From NCBI GenBank assembly GCA_005882985.1, contig VBEJ01000038.1, positions 1 to 56,626 on the forward strand: a DNA stretch of 56,626 nt, given 5' to 3'. The first letter of the stretch is position 1. Every line of letters starts with the position of its first letter. The position numbers were made by a program, and so were the translations under genes. The notes beneath the pieces were generated by a model. It was not told the DNA's origin, did no database searches, and worked only from the letters and a program-made list of their open reading frames with translations. Below, in pieces: positions 30,760-41,177 of the stretch. Source of the stretch: Chloroflexota bacterium. Lineage in GTDB: Bacteria; Chloroflexota; Dehalococcoidia; SM23-28-2; RBG-16-64-32.

Positions 30760-32118
30760 ATGGTAACAAGGATCGAACCCGGCGACGCCGACCCGGCTGC
30801 TCGCATTGAAGAGCTCCTCACCGGCGACAACGTCGAGGCCGCCGCCGAGCTACTCGCGGACATGCATCCGGCTGACCAGGCGGACCTCTATGACCGCCTC
30901 GACGATGCTGAGCGCGAGACGATGCTCGCGCTGCTGTCCACCGAGGCACGGGCCCAACTGCTCGAGCACCTCGACGAAGAAACGCTCGAGGAGATCGCTC
31001 AGCGACTGCCCCGCGTGGAGCTTCCTAGAGTGCTTGATATCACTAAGAACGACATTGCTGCCGACGTGCTGCGAATGCTTCCGCCCGCGGAGGCCGCCCG
31101 TGCGCTGGCGCAGATGCAAACAGCATCCGATGTAACACCGCTGCTCATCCACCCGGACGAGAGCGCCGGCGGCCTGATGACGCGCGGGTTTGTGGCGCTC
31201 CATAAAGACATGACTGTCGGGGAGGCGATCACCTTACTGCGGGCGCGCAAGCCACTCGCCGAAGAGGCCTATTACCTGTACGTCCTCGACGCGCGAAACC
31301 GCCTCGAAGGCATCGTAAACCTGCGGCAACTTGTCGTCGCCGACCGGGACGTCAGGATAGAAGAGGTAATGACCCGCGACGTGGTGTCAGTGCGGCCCGA
31401 TACCGACCAGGAGGAAGCGGCCAACCTCCTCCAGCATTACCGTCTGCGCGCGCTCCCCGTCGTCGACGCATCCGGCGTGCTCAGCGGGATCATCACCGCG
31501 GATGACATCATCGACGTGATCGCCGAAGAAGCCACTGAAGACATGTACCGCATGGCGGGCCTCCCTGGGGACGAGAGCATCTTCGCGCCGGTCCGGGTTT
31601 CGGCCCAGCGGAGAATTCCCTGGCTGATGGTCAATCTCGCCACCGCGTTTCTGGCAGGCGGCATGGTCCTCATTTTCGAGGGGACGATCGCTAGGGCCGC
31701 CGGCCTCGCCGTCTTCATGCCGATCATCGCCGGTCAGGGCGGCAATGCGGGCATTCAGACGATTACCATCGTCGTACGCAGCCTCGCTCTCGGCGAAATA
31801 GAGCCGCGCGACGCGAACCGCATCCTGAACAAGGAGATAATGCTCGGTGTGATACGCGGCGTTCTCTTCGGGCTGATCGTCGGTATCGCCGCCTTCCTCT
31901 GGAAGGGCGAATGGGGGTGGGGGTTCGTGGTTGGTACAGCCATGCTTCTCAACATGCTGGTCGCGGGCCTGTTGGGAACGGTCATACCGCTCGGCATGAA
32001 GGCGTTTCGCCTGGACCCGGCGATCGCCTCCGGGGTTTTCCTCACCACCTTCACCGACATGCTCGGTTTCCTGTTCCTGCTCGGCCTCGCCACGCTGCTG
32101 ATTGACCAACTGACGTAG
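30760..32118 (+). CDS. mgtE: magnesium transporter
   Basis: MgtE N-domain repeats, CBS domains (VMTRDVVSVRPDTDQEEAANLL), C-terminal TM region PIIAGQGGNAGIQT. Confidence 0.96.
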   Translation: MVTRIEPGDADPAARIEELLTGDNVEAAAELLADMHPADQADLYDRLDDAERETMLALLSTEARAQLLEHLDEETLEEIAQRLPRVELPRVLDITKNDIAADVLRMLPPAEAARALAQMQTASDVTPLLIHPDESAGGLMTRGFVALHKDMTVGEAITLLRARKPLAEEAYYLYVLDARNRLEGIVNLRQLVVADRDVRIEEVMTRDVVSVRPDTDQEEAANLLQHYRLRALPVVDASGVLSGIITADDIIDVIAEEATEDMYRMAGLPGDESIFAPVRVSAQRRIPWLMVNLATAFLAGGMVLIFEGTIARAAGLAVFMPIIAGQGGNAGIQTITIVVRSLALGEIEPRDANRILNKEIMLGVIRGVLFGLIVGIAAFLWKGEWGWGFVVGTAMLLNMLVAGLLGTVIPLGMKAFRLDPAIASGVFLTTFTDMLGFLFLLGLATLLIDQLT

Positions 32119-32174
32119 CCAACCGCCGTTCAGTTCCTTGACCGCCTCGGGGTCTCGTGCTACGCTTCCGATTG

Positions 32175-32197
32175 GCCCCGGAGACGGGGCTGTTTTT
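32175..32197 (+). terminator. intrinsic terminator after mgtE
   Basis: GCCCCG GAGA CGGGGC followed by TGTTTTT. Confidence 0.65.
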
Positions 32198-32222
32198 CCC
32201 GCTGGCGGCGGGAGCGCGACGT

Positions 32223-32299
32223 GGTGGGCGTAGCGTAGCGGTTAACGCGCCAGGTTGTGGCCCTGGAGATCACGGGTTCAAATCCCGTCGTCCACCCCA
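32223..32299 (+). tRNA. tRNA-His(GUG) including G-1 and encoded CCA
   Basis: G|GTGGGCGTAGCGTAGCGGTTAACGCGCCAGGTTGTGGCCCTGGAGATCACGGGTTCAAATCCCGTCGTCCACCCCA; anticodon GUG. Confidence 0.96.
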
Positions 32300-32343
32300 A
32301 ACATTCTTTCTGCTTCAGGCCTCTCCGCCTTACACTTACTCTT

Positions 32344-33168
32344 ATGGCTGTATCAGCACTCGCTTGCCAGCGATGCGGCGCCCAGGTCCTGGCCGGTGCT
32401 GCTTTCTGTCAGAATTGCGGCGCCACGCTGGATGTCACCAGGGCGCAGACGGACAGAATGCCTTGGACGCCGGCCGACGTTCTTAAAGCGATCGGCATCG
32501 TTGTCGCCGTCCTGATCGGCACCTCGATTCCGGCCAGCATCAGCGCGCTCGTTATCGCGGGAAATGAGGACATTGAAAAGGATTCTCTGGCTCTCACGGT
32601 AGCGCTCGCTGCAAGCGTATTCCTCGAAATTGGCCTTCTTGCGGCGGCGATTTACTTCAGCATTCGCAAGTATCGACTTCCTTGGTCGGCTCTCGGGCTC
32701 CGCTGGCCGCAGCAGGGCGGCGTCTGGACGACTGCCGGATTGGTGTTCGGTCTTCTGATCGCGGGACTCGTTGTGAGCTTTGCGTACTTCGGGGCTCTCG
32801 CCGTGGTCGGAATTGAGCCGGACACCGAGATTAAGGAGACATATCAGAGCGCGGGGCCGCTCATCGTTCTTGCGATGCTTTCGCTTTTCTTCGCGCCGTT
32901 TGCTGAAGAGGTCTTCTTCCGCGGCTTCGTGTTTGGCGGTCTGCGCGGCCGGTGGGGGACCGCGTGGGCAGCAGTTGCGAGCGGGGCGTTGTTCGCGCTT
33001 GCGCACATCGGCAATCCGGGGACGATCTACCTTCTCCCTCCTGTGGCCGCTATCGGTGCTCTATTCGCTCTCGGCTATGCCTACTCAGGCTCAATCTTGA
33101 CCAGTCTGCTCGCTCACTTCCTGTTCAACTTGTTTGCCCTCGGCGCCGGCATCGCCGAGTATTCATGA
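32344..33168 (+). CDS. CPBP-family intramembrane metalloprotease with N-terminal zinc ribbon
   Basis: N-terminal CQRCGAQVLAGAAFCQNCGA; EEVFFRGFVFGGLRGRWG and HIGN motifs in multi-TM domain; ATG at 32344 downstream of tRNA-His. Confidence 0.88.
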   Translation: MAVSALACQRCGAQVLAGAAFCQNCGATLDVTRAQTDRMPWTPADVLKAIGIVVAVLIGTSIPASISALVIAGNEDIEKDSLALTVALAASVFLEIGLLAAAIYFSIRKYRLPWSALGLRWPQQGGVWTTAGLVFGLLIAGLVVSFAYFGALAVVGIEPDTEIKETYQSAGPLIVLAMLSLFFAPFAEEVFFRGFVFGGLRGRWGTAWAAVASGALFALAHIGNPGTIYLLPPVAAIGALFALGYAYSGSILTSLLAHFLFNLFALGAGIAEYS

Positions 33169-33998
33169 GCGCGGACGGGGCGCATAACCTGCCGCCCGGC
33201 CGAATCGAATCAGCGTTCGCCCGCATGAAGGCCGAAGGCCGAACGGGGTTCGTCGCCTTCCTTACAGTGGGCTATCCAGACGTTGAGTCGACGCTGCGCT
33301 TATTGCCCGCGCTGGTTGAAGGCGGCGCCGATATCATCGAGCTCGGCATACCGTTCTCAGATCCGCTAGCCGAAGGGCCGACTATCCAGCACTCGTCCTA
33401 TCGTGCGCTTCAGCAGGGTGTGACCCCCCGGCTGTGCCTGGACGTGGCTGCGAAGCTTCGCCAGTTGGGCGTTGAGACACCGCTTGTGCCGATGGGCTAC
33501 TACAACCCGATACTCGCCTACGGGATCGAGGCATTTGTGAGCGATGCTGCTTCTGCTGGCGTCGACGGTCTAGTCGTGGTAGACCTGCCGCCTGAGGAAT
33601 CCGCACCCGTGCGCGAAGCCTGCCTGGCTAAAAATCTCCGCCTGATCTACCTCCTTGCGCCCACGAGCACCGATGAGCGGATTAAGCTCGTCGCGTCGAT
33701 GGCGTCGGGCTTCATCTATTGCGTGAGCATCACCGGTGTCACGGGCGCGCGCGATGAGCTTCATCCGGGACTTGAAGAGTTCGTCAAGCGAGTCCGAAGC
33801 AATACACACTTGCCAATCGCGGTAGGATTTGGTATATCTCAGCCTAAGCACTTTCAGGCAGTGGGGCAGATCGCCGACGCTGCCGTCATCGGAAGCGCGA
33901 TCATCGACGAGATCGGCAAGAGCGATCCGTCACAGCAAGCAGCGAGGTTGAGAGAATATGCGGAGGTGGTCACCGGCCAGCGGAGGGCAGCCACTTAG
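33165..33998 (+). CDS. trpA: tryptophan synthase alpha subunit
   Basis: FVAFLTVGYPDVEST, IIELGIPFSDPLAEGPTIQ, VPMGYYNPI, VAVGFGIS; ATGA overlap with upstream CPBP gene. Confidence 0.96.
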   Translation: MSADGAHNLPPGRIESAFARMKAEGRTGFVAFLTVGYPDVESTLRLLPALVEGGADIIELGIPFSDPLAEGPTIQHSSYRALQQGVTPRLCLDVAAKLRQLGVETPLVPMGYYNPILAYGIEAFVSDAASAGVDGLVVVDLPPEESAPVREACLAKNLRLIYLLAPTSTDERIKLVASMASGFIYCVSITGVTGARDELHPGLEEFVKRVRSNTHLPIAVGFGISQPKHFQAVGQIADAAVIGSAIIDEIGKSDPSQQAARLREYAEVVTGQRRAAT

Positions 33999-34113
33999 GG
34001 CCGCTCGGATTCTCGCCTACGGCGAGAATTCCGTCGGCCGTGTCTATCGTGGCGGCTCCCGGGCCGGCGTTTTTGGCTCGCGCTAACCGTCCGGTCCGGC
34101 CGGAGGGTTCAGC

Positions 34114-34485
34114 ATGCTGACCAGGGGCGTGAGAGGGGCCACGACCATAGAGGCAAACTCCCCCGAGTCCATCCTCGACGCGACCAGAGAGCTCCTCGCC
34201 GCGATGCTGAAGGCCAATGACCTGGACGTGGAATACGTCGCCTCGGCCTTCTTCACCGTCACACCCGATCTAAACGCTGAATTCCCAGCCATCGCGGCAA
34301 GGAACATGGGCTGGAATACCGTTGCGCTCCTCTGTGGGCACGAGATGAACAAGCCTGGGGCTCTGCCGATGACGCTGAGGGTGCTCCTCCACGTCAATAC
34401 CGAAAAGGCGGCGCGTGAAATCAAGCACGTCTACCTGAGAGGCGCGCGGGTCCTTCGGCCGGACATCGATACCGAGATACGTTAG
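34114..34485 (+). CDS. aroH: chorismate mutase, AroH type
   Basis: RGVRGATTIEANSPESILDATRELLAAMLKAN, VASAFFTVTPDLNAEFPA, HVYLRGARVLRPD. Confidence 0.94.
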   Translation: MLTRGVRGATTIEANSPESILDATRELLAAMLKANDLDVEYVASAFFTVTPDLNAEFPAIAARNMGWNTVALLCGHEMNKPGALPMTLRVLLHVNTEKAAREIKHVYLRGARVLRPDIDTEIR

Positions 34486-34526
34486 AGCGCAGGGCGCGTC
34501 TTATCTAGGGCAAGGAGAAAAACATC

Positions 34527-35582
34527 ATGATCGTCGTCATGAAGACCAATGCAACGGAAAATCAGGTCGTTGGGGTACAAAAGGCGATACGGGAACTCGG
34601 CTTCAAAGACCACCGCATTCATGGTGAAGAGCGCAATGTTGTGGCCGTCCTTGGGCACGTCTACCCGGAGCTCGTCGACGAACTCGGCGTCCTCGAGGGT
34701 GTCGACACGGTCGTCCGCATCAGCAAGCCCTTCAAACTGGCGAGCCGCGAGGTCAACCCATACGACACGATCGTTCGCGTCGGCCCTGTGAAGATTGGGG
34801 GCGGCAGCATCGTGGTTATGGGCGGGCCGTGTTCCGTCGATACAGAAGAGAACGTCCTCGAAGCAGCGAGGGCCGTGAAGGCCGCGGGTGGGCACATCCT
34901 TCGGGGTGGCGCCTTCAAGCCGCGCACCAGTCCATACGCGTTCCGGGGCCACGGCGAGAAGGGACTGCACATCCTCGCGGCGGCCCGTGCCGAAACGGGG
35001 CTGCCGGTAGTCACAGAGGTGATGGATGCTAGGGATGTCCAGCTCGTCGCCAAGCATGCCGACATCCTTCAGATAGGCGCCCGCAATTCGCAGAACTACA
35101 CGCTGCTCGATGAAGTCGGCCGCTCCGGCAAGCCGGTCCTCCTGAAGCGCGGAATGTCTTCCACAATTGAAGAGTGGTTGCTCGCCGCGGAGTACATCCT
35201 ATCTCACGGCAACCGCGATGTGATCCTCTGCGAACGCGGCATCCGCACCTTCGAGACGGCGACGCGCTTCACCTTCGATGTCAACGCCATCCCCCTTGTT
35301 AAGAAGCTCTCTCACCTCCCCCTGATCGGCGACCCTAGCCACGCGACCGGTAAGTGGGACCTAGTGGAACCGGTCGCGCTGGCCGCGATCGCTGCCGGAG
35401 CCGATGGTCTTGAGGTGGAGGTGCACCCGAATCCAGACCACGCGTTGTCGGACGGAGCGCAGTCGCTGACGCCGAAGAACTTCGCCAAGCTCATGGACAG
35501 GGCACGCACCCTCGGCGACGCCATTGGCAGGCCGGTCGCTCCCGCATACAACGAGCCGGTCGCCGCTCGGAAGGCCTCCTGA
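34527..35582 (+). CDS. aroF: 3-deoxy-7-phosphoheptulonate synthase, type I-beta with N-terminal regulatory domain
   Basis: [15 protein letters not shown]-domain; [58 protein letters not shown]. Confidence 0.95.
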   Translation: MIVVMKTNATENQVVGVQKAIRELGFKDHRIHGEERNVVAVLGHVYPELVDELGVLEGVDTVVRISKPFKLASREVNPYDTIVRVGPVKIGGGSIVVMGGPCSVDTEENVLEAARAVKAAGGHILRGGAFKPRTSPYAFRGHGEKGLHILAAARAETGLPVVTEVMDARDVQLVAKHADILQIGARNSQNYTLLDEVGRSGKPVLLKRGMSSTIEEWLLAAEYILSHGNRDVILCERGIRTFETATRFTFDVNAIPLVKKLSHLPLIGDPSHATGKWDLVEPVALAAIAAGADGLEVEVHPNPDHALSDGAQSLTPKNFAKLMDRARTLGDAIGRPVAPAYNEPVAARKAS

Positions 35583-35701
35583 TCCGCATTTCCACGGGAG
35601 GGTCGAGGTACCTCTCGCCCCTCGAAGTGCCTTGACCGGTGATTCCCTATCCCGCACCCTAATCGCATGACTCCGTTTGTTCCGCAGAGGGACCCCTGGC
35701 G

Positions 35702-36709
35702 ATGACACCTCGCAACCGCCAGGCTAAGCGGAGCCCGCGTTCCGGCACGCGAGACCGCCCGACCGCGAAAGGATCAGTTGCCAAAGAAACGTCTGCCCTC
35801 AGACGCCGGGCCCCTCGACGGAGCGACAAGGCTGGTTCGACAGCGCTTGATTCTAGCCTCGTGCGAAATCTCGTCGCCGCTGCTCTAAGCGAAGATCGCG
35901 TGGCGGACGACGTTACTACGAGCGCTCTCGCGCCGAGTGACCAGACTGGTCGGGCGATAATCACCGCGCAGGCCGAAGGCATTCTCGCCGGCCTCCCGAT
36001 CGCTCAAGCAGCGTTTCTTCAGGTCGACCCGGAGTTCGGGTGGACTGGCGAGAAGACGGATGGCGACCGCATTTCGCCCGGGGACAGGATCGCGACGCTC
36101 GATGGCTCCTTGGCGTCGATCCTGCGCGCCGAGCGAGTCGCTCTCAATTTCGTCACGCACCTGAGCGGCGTGGCGAGTATGGCTGCTACGGTCGTTGCCC
36201 TATTGGCGGGTAGCAATTGTCGCCTGCGCGACACGCGTAAGACGACCCCTGGACTTCGCACCCTCGAGAAGTATGCCGTTCGGATCGGCGGCGGCGCGAA
36301 CCATCGCTTTGACCTGTCAGACGGCGTGCTCATCAAAGACAACCACCTCGCCGCGCTCCGCGCCCGTTTGCCGGCAGCAACCGACCCTATTCAAGAAGCG
36401 ATTCGCCTCGCCCGCAAGGACAATCCGAACATTCCGATTGAGATCGAGGTCACCAGCCTGGACGAAGCTCAGAGGGCAATTCAGGCCAGCGCCGACGAGC
36501 TCCTGCTGGACAATATGTCGCTGCGTGACATGAAGGACGCCGTGCGCCTAGCCGCCAGGCGGAAGCCGCGGGCTCTACTCGAGGCCTCCGGTGGAATCAC
36601 CTTAACCAGCGCGCGTGCCGTCGCCGACGTCGGCGTCGACTTCATCTCGATGGGCGCAATCACGCATTCAGCGCCGGCTTTGGATTTGAGCCTGGAAATC
36701 GAGGCTTAG
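35702..36709 (+). CDS. nadC: nicotinate-nucleotide diphosphorylase (carboxylating), possibly with basic N-terminal extension
   Basis: [52 protein letters not shown]; start uncertain. Confidence 0.94.
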   Translation: MTPRNRQAKRSPRSGTRDRPTAKGSVAKETSALRRRAPRRSDKAGSTALDSSLVRNLVAAALSEDRVADDVTTSALAPSDQTGRAIITAQAEGILAGLPIAQAAFLQVDPEFGWTGEKTDGDRISPGDRIATLDGSLASILRAERVALNFVTHLSGVASMAATVVALLAGSNCRLRDTRKTTPGLRTLEKYAVRIGGGANHRFDLSDGVLIKDNHLAALRARLPAATDPIQEAIRLARKDNPNIPIEIEVTSLDEAQRAIQASADELLLDNMSLRDMKDAVRLAARRKPRALLEASGGITLTSARAVADVGVDFISMGAITHSAPALDLSLEIEA

Positions 36710-36792
36710 CCGGAGTGATGACAAATTCGAAAAAGAGGTCCGCCGAGGCGGCCCTCGGGCGATCTGCTTTGACTGATCGGTCGTCTACTGGG

Positions 36793-37026
36793 CTACGACT
36801 GAGGGAACACGATCGCGATAACCGGCTGTATCAACCAGCCGACTGCGTAGCCCACGACCATCGTCATCAGAACCGTAAACGCCGCCTCTCCGGTCGGGAG
36901 TGGTTCCCCGAACTCAGAAGCGACGCTGACCACGCACAAAAGCCCGAAGATGAAACCGATGTACCCGGTTATCGTCCCTGCACTGTGCCTCTGGGCTCGT
37001 CTCATTGTCGGCTCCCGGTTTTCCAT
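36793..37026 (-). CDS. small membrane protein of unknown function
   Basis: Two predicted TM segments, ATG start at end of an AT-rich intergenic region. Confidence 0.55.
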   Translation of the reverse strand: MENREPTMRRAQRHSAGTITGYIGFIFGLLCVVSVASEFGEPLPTGEAAFTVLMTMVVGYAVGWLIQPVIAIVFPQS

Positions 37027-37255
37027 TCTACACCCCGCTCATACAAAATTCATATACCATTCTTATAATTTCCATAACACTTAATAGCGGCCTAGTGTCG
37101 GCATCTTGAAAGATGCGCTGCGGCGCCGGTGCGTTACGGCCCTAGTCTGTGAGAAGTTTGGTCAGCGCCGATCGCACACGAGAAGGCCGTTCGAACAGGA
37201 GGAACACGAGCGAGGCAATCCCGGTGGGACGTCGCACACGACGGGAGGCGAATGC

Positions 37256-37720
37256 CTAGGTCCGCCGCGGCCGCTGTAACTCTTCGCTGTCGATCACAAT
37301 CGTGACCGGTCCATCGTTCACGAGTTCGACCGCCATCTTCCCGCCGAAGCGGCCGGTTTGGACGCGGATTCCTGCGTGTCGCATTTCAGCGGCGAATGCC
37401 TCTACCAGAGGTTCAGCTGTTTTGGGTTCGGCAGCTTCGATGAAATTGGGCCGCCGTCCCCGCCGCGTGTCAGCTAGTAGAGTGAACTGGCTTACTACGA
37501 GCGCCTCGCTCGCAACATCAAGTAGCGACAAATTGAACCGTCCGGCCTCGTCCGCGAAGATGCGGATTTCGGCAAATTTCCGCGCCAGCCGCCGCGCCTC
37601 CTCCTCGCTATCCGTGCGCGCCACGCCGACAAGGAGCAAGAGACCCTTTCCGATAGATGCGACCGTTTTGCCGTCCACGGCCACGGCCGCCCGGGTCACT
37701 CGCTGCAATACGACCCGCAT
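37256..37720 (-). CDS. dtd: D-aminoacyl-tRNA deacylase
   Basis: [69 protein letters not shown]. Confidence 0.95.
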   Translation of the reverse strand: MRVVLQRVTRAAVAVDGKTVASIGKGLLLLVGVARTDSEEEARRLARKFAEIRIFADEAGRFNLSLLDVASEALVVSQFTLLADTRRGRRPNFIEAAEPKTAEPLVEAFAAEMRHAGIRVQTGRFGGKMAVELVNDGPVTIVIDSEELQRPRRT

Positions 37721-37832
37721 GCGCCAATCATATCTGTCGTCTCGGGTGTGGTTGAGCGCTGATGACCGCGAATGGAAAGGGCGGGCCGTTTTTGGCGACC
37801 CGCCCAAGCTCGTTTGACGCGCTCGCTAGCTG

Positions 37833-38138
37833 CTAGTCCGCTGCCGTGGCCTCCGCCTTCGGCGTCGTCTCGCCGCTGCCAGACCCCACGCCACCGCCGT
37901 GATCTTCGCTCGACGTACTTCCCGAGTCCTTGTCCGCCGACTTGCCGTTACCCCCGCGTGAACTACTGCGATTGTCCGTGCTGTAAAAGCCCGGTCCTTT
38001 GAAGATCACGGCGGGCAGGCTGATTTGTCGCCGCGCGAGTTTCCCGCATATTAGGCATTGCTGTTCGCGGGGCGCGTCGAAACCCTCCGTCTTGTCGTAA
38101 TGATGGCCGTCGGCGCATCGATATTCGTAAACCGGCAC
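37833..38138 (-). CDS. FmdB-family zinc ribbon protein with disordered tail
   Basis: MPVYEYRCADGHHYDKTEGFDAPREQQCLICGKLARRQIS; C-terminal Ser/Gly/Glu-rich low complexity. Confidence 0.85.
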   Translation of the reverse strand: MPVYEYRCADGHHYDKTEGFDAPREQQCLICGKLARRQISLPAVIFKGPGFYSTDNRSSSRGGNGKSADKDSGSTSSEDHGGGVGSGSGETTPKAEATAAD

Positions 38139-38309
38139 TCCTGGCTTGAACCTCCTCGGTAGGAAAAGCCGCCCCGCCTCAGCGGGACAGCCTCTTGTCT
38201 AATATAGCAAACGCTCAGCTACGTCGACAATAGATAGCAACGGCCGCGGCTCGCGCCGATAGGCTTCTGCTATACTTCTCCTTCGGAATAGCACAGTAAG
38301 GAGCGCCTA

Positions 38310-39245
38310 TTGTCAACACCCGTATCCATGAAGGCTTTGCTCGAAGCCGGGGTCCATTTCGGGCATCAGACCCGCCGATGGAACCCCAAAATGCGCAAAT
38401 TCATCTTCTCCGAGCGCAACGGCATCCACATCATTGATCTCCAGCAGACTGTAGACCGCCTCGAAGCGGCATGTGACTTCGTCAGCGACATGGTATCGAA
38501 CGGCGGGACGATCCTGTTCGTCGGCACCAAGCGCCAAGCTCAGGAGACGATCGAGGCTGAGGCCAAGCGCTGCGGAATGCCCTATGTAACTACACGATGG
38601 CTGGGCGGCACCCTCACGAACTTCGCCACGATACAGGGGCGTATCGACTACCTCGTTCGCACCGAAGATGCCAAGGCCCGTGGCGAGATGGACTATCTCG
38701 CAAAGAAAGAGCGACTGAAGCAGGAAGAGGAGCTGGCGCGCCTGAACCGCTATCTAGGAGGCATCAAGGCGATGACCGCTCTGCCGGGAGCGATTTACAT
38801 CGTAGATACCACGAAAGAAGACATCGCAGTCGCCGAGGCAGTGCGCATCGGAATTCCGATCGTCGCCCTCGTCGATACCAACTGCAACCCGGACGTAATC
38901 GACTATCCGATCCCGTCGAATGACGATGCGATCCGGGCGATCAAGTTAATAACCGCGCGGATCGCTGATGTCGTTCTCGAAGGCCTCACGGCTCGAGAGT
39001 ACGTTCAGCAGGCCGCGCTCGAAGCCGAGGACGTCGATGTGAAGGCCTACAGCGAGACCGGCTATATTGCGTCGCCGGACGAACCGTATCCCAGCGAAGT
39101 AGAAGCGCAGGCTGAAGCGGAGCCGGAAGACATGGCTGGCGCCGATCGCGCCGAGCCGCCGGCCAGCTCGAACGAGGCTGAGCCAGGCGCTGCCGAGCCG
39201 GTCGCCGAGCCCGCTGAAACGACCACTCCGGGTGAGCCCGGGTAG
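38310..39245 (+). CDS. rpsB: 30S ribosomal protein S2 (TTG start, acidic C-terminal extension)
   Basis: [41 protein letters not shown]; followed by tsf. Confidence 0.97.
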   Translation: MSTPVSMKALLEAGVHFGHQTRRWNPKMRKFIFSERNGIHIIDLQQTVDRLEAACDFVSDMVSNGGTILFVGTKRQAQETIEAEAKRCGMPYVTTRWLGGTLTNFATIQGRIDYLVRTEDAKARGEMDYLAKKERLKQEEELARLNRYLGGIKAMTALPGAIYIVDTTKEDIAVAEAVRIGIPIVALVDTNCNPDVIDYPIPSNDDAIRAIKLITARIADVVLEGLTAREYVQQAALEAEDVDVKAYSETGYIASPDEPYPSEVEAQAEAEPEDMAGADRAEPPASSNEAEPGAAEPVAEPAETTTPGEPG

Positions 39246-39263
39246 ACGTACGGAACCTTCGAG

Positions 39264-39788
39264 ATGACCTTTTCCACCGAAGAAGTTAAGCGACTGCGCG
39301 ATCTTACCGGTGCCGGAATGCTGGACTGCAAGAACGCACTTCAAGAAGCCGAGGGTGATCTAGAAAAGGCAAAGGATGTCCTCAGGCAGAGGGGCTTCGA
39401 GGCCGCCGCGAAGCGTTCGGAACGCGAGACCGCGGAGGGCGTCGTCCATTCGTACATCCATCACAACCGCCGCCTGGGAGCCCTCGTCGAAGTTAATTGC
39501 GAATCTGACTTCGTGGCCCGCACAGACGATTTCCAGAGGCTTGCGCAGCAGATTGCACTCCAGGTAGCTGCCGCAAACCCGCTATACATCTCCAAGGATG
39601 AAGTCACGAGCGGCACTGAAGGCGACCCAAAGGAGCTGTGCCTGCTCGAGCAACCGTTCGTTCAGGACGAATCGCGAACCATTCAGGACCTTCTAAGCGA
39701 CGTCATCAGCAAGACGGGTGAAAATATTCGTGTCCGCCGCTTCGCACGCTTCGAGCTCGGACGGTACGGCGAAAGGGCCACCCCATGA
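39264..39788 (+). CDS. tsf: translation elongation factor Ts (short form)
   Basis: [55 protein letters not shown]. Confidence 0.96.
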   Translation: MTFSTEEVKRLRDLTGAGMLDCKNALQEAEGDLEKAKDVLRQRGFEAAAKRSERETAEGVVHSYIHHNRRLGALVEVNCESDFVARTDDFQRLAQQIALQVAAANPLYISKDEVTSGTEGDPKELCLLEQPFVQDESRTIQDLLSDVISKTGENIRVRRFARFELGRYGERATP

Positions 39789-40546
39789 CAGAGGAGCGTC
39801 CCTACAAGCGGATCCTGCTTAAGCTCAGCGGCGAAGCACTCCAGGGTGATCTCCCTTATGGCATCGACGCGGCGATGCTAGATACGATCGCTCAGCAGCT
39901 TAAGACAGTCCAAGAGATGGGCATCGAGGTCGCCATCGTCGTTGGAGGTGGAAACATCTTTCGCGGCGCCGCCGCCTCCGACGCGGGGATGGACCGGGCC
40001 ACCGGCGACTACGCTGGCATGCTCGCAACGATTATCAACGGGCTCGCCCTTCAGGACGCTCTTGAGCGCAACGGCGTTACCGTTCGCACGCAATCAGCCA
40101 TTACGGTGACAGCCGTGGCGGAACCGTACATTCGGCGTCGAGCCATGCGACACCTTGAGAAAGGCCGCGTCGTCCTCTTCGCAGCTGGGACTGGTAATCC
40201 CTACATGACGACAGACACCGCTGCGGCCCTTCGCGCCATCGAAATCGACGCTGATGTCCTGCTCATGGCGAAAAAGAACGTGGACGGCGTCTACGAGGCG
40301 GATCCCTTCCAGGACGAGACGGCACGTAAATTTGAAACGCTGTCTTATCTGGAGGCTCTCAACCGCCGGCTTCAGGTTATGGACTCCACCGCCTTAACGC
40401 TCTGCATGGAGAACTCCCTTCCACTGGTCGTCTTTGATCTGCGCCTGCCGGAGAGTATCGTGCGCGTTGCCGCGGGCGAGCACGCCGGGACAAGAGTCGG
40501 CGACCTGCCGACCGAATTCGCGAAGGCGCCGGCACCGGCCAGATAG
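39785..40546 (+). CDS. pyrH: UMP kinase
   Basis: [69 protein letters not shown]. Confidence 0.97.
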   Translation: MTEERPYKRILLKLSGEALQGDLPYGIDAAMLDTIAQQLKTVQEMGIEVAIVVGGGNIFRGAAASDAGMDRATGDYAGMLATIINGLALQDALERNGVTVRTQSAITVTAVAEPYIRRRAMRHLEKGRVVLFAAGTGNPYMTTDTAAALRAIEIDADVLLMAKKNVDGVYEADPFQDETARKFETLSYLEALNRRLQVMDSTALTLCMENSLPLVVFDLRLPESIVRVAAGEHAGTRVGDLPTEFAKAPAPAR

Positions 40547-40561
40547 ACGAGGAGCGATTGA

Positions 40562-41119
40562 GTGGTCCAAGAGCAGATCGACGATTCCAGAACAAGAATG
40601 CACAAGGCGGTCGAGTCTCTTCGCCAGGAACTCGGCAGCGTACGAACGGGACGCGCGAGCGCCGGGCTCGTCGAGCACCTTCGGGTGGAATACTACGGCA
40701 CACCCACCCCTCTAAATCAGCTCGCCACAATTTCTACGCCGGATGCGCGGCTTATCGTCATTCAGCCCTACGACCGAGGCTCCATGGGGGCAATCGAGAA
40801 GTCCATTCTGAGGTCGGACCTGGGATTGACGCCCTCGAACGACGGTACGGTCATTCGGCTCTCGATTCCGCCCCTGACTGACGAGCGTAGGCGCGAACTG
40901 GCCAAGCACGTACGAAAACGTGTGGAAGAAGCACGCGTTGCCGTCCGCAACGTTCGGCGCGACTGTCACGACCACATCCGTAAGTTGGAGCACGACCATA
41001 CGATCTCCCAGGACGACCTTCACCGCTCCGAGACTGAACTCCAGAAACTGACCGATGAGCAGGTCAAGGAAATCGACAAGGTCGGCGAAGTCAAGGAACA
41101 GGAACTGCTTGCCATTTGA
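40562..41119 (+). CDS. frr: ribosome recycling factor
   Basis: LRQELGSVRTGRASAGLVEHLRVEYYGTPTPLNQLATISTPDARLIVIQPYD. Confidence 0.97.
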   Translation: MVQEQIDDSRTRMHKAVESLRQELGSVRTGRASAGLVEHLRVEYYGTPTPLNQLATISTPDARLIVIQPYDRGSMGAIEKSILRSDLGLTPSNDGTVIRLSIPPLTDERRRELAKHVRKRVEEARVAVRNVRRDCHDHIRKLEHDHTISQDDLHRSETELQKLTDEQVKEIDKVGEVKEQELLAI

Positions 41120-41177
41120 AAACTGCTCTGTTAGCGGCGGCAAATGGTTCGCTCAACCGCTCTAGTCACTCCTGCGC

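Noticed and set aside
30662-30760. Possible M-box Mg2+ riboswitch upstream of mgtE
   Set aside because: Space between tRNA-Arg and mgtE is only ~100 nt and I could not recognise conserved M-box elements
31387-32109. 240-aa minus-strand ORF
   Set aside because: Antisense to mgtE; low-complexity charged shadow translation
34482-35057. 191-aa minus-strand ORF
   Set aside because: Antisense to aroF; no domain support
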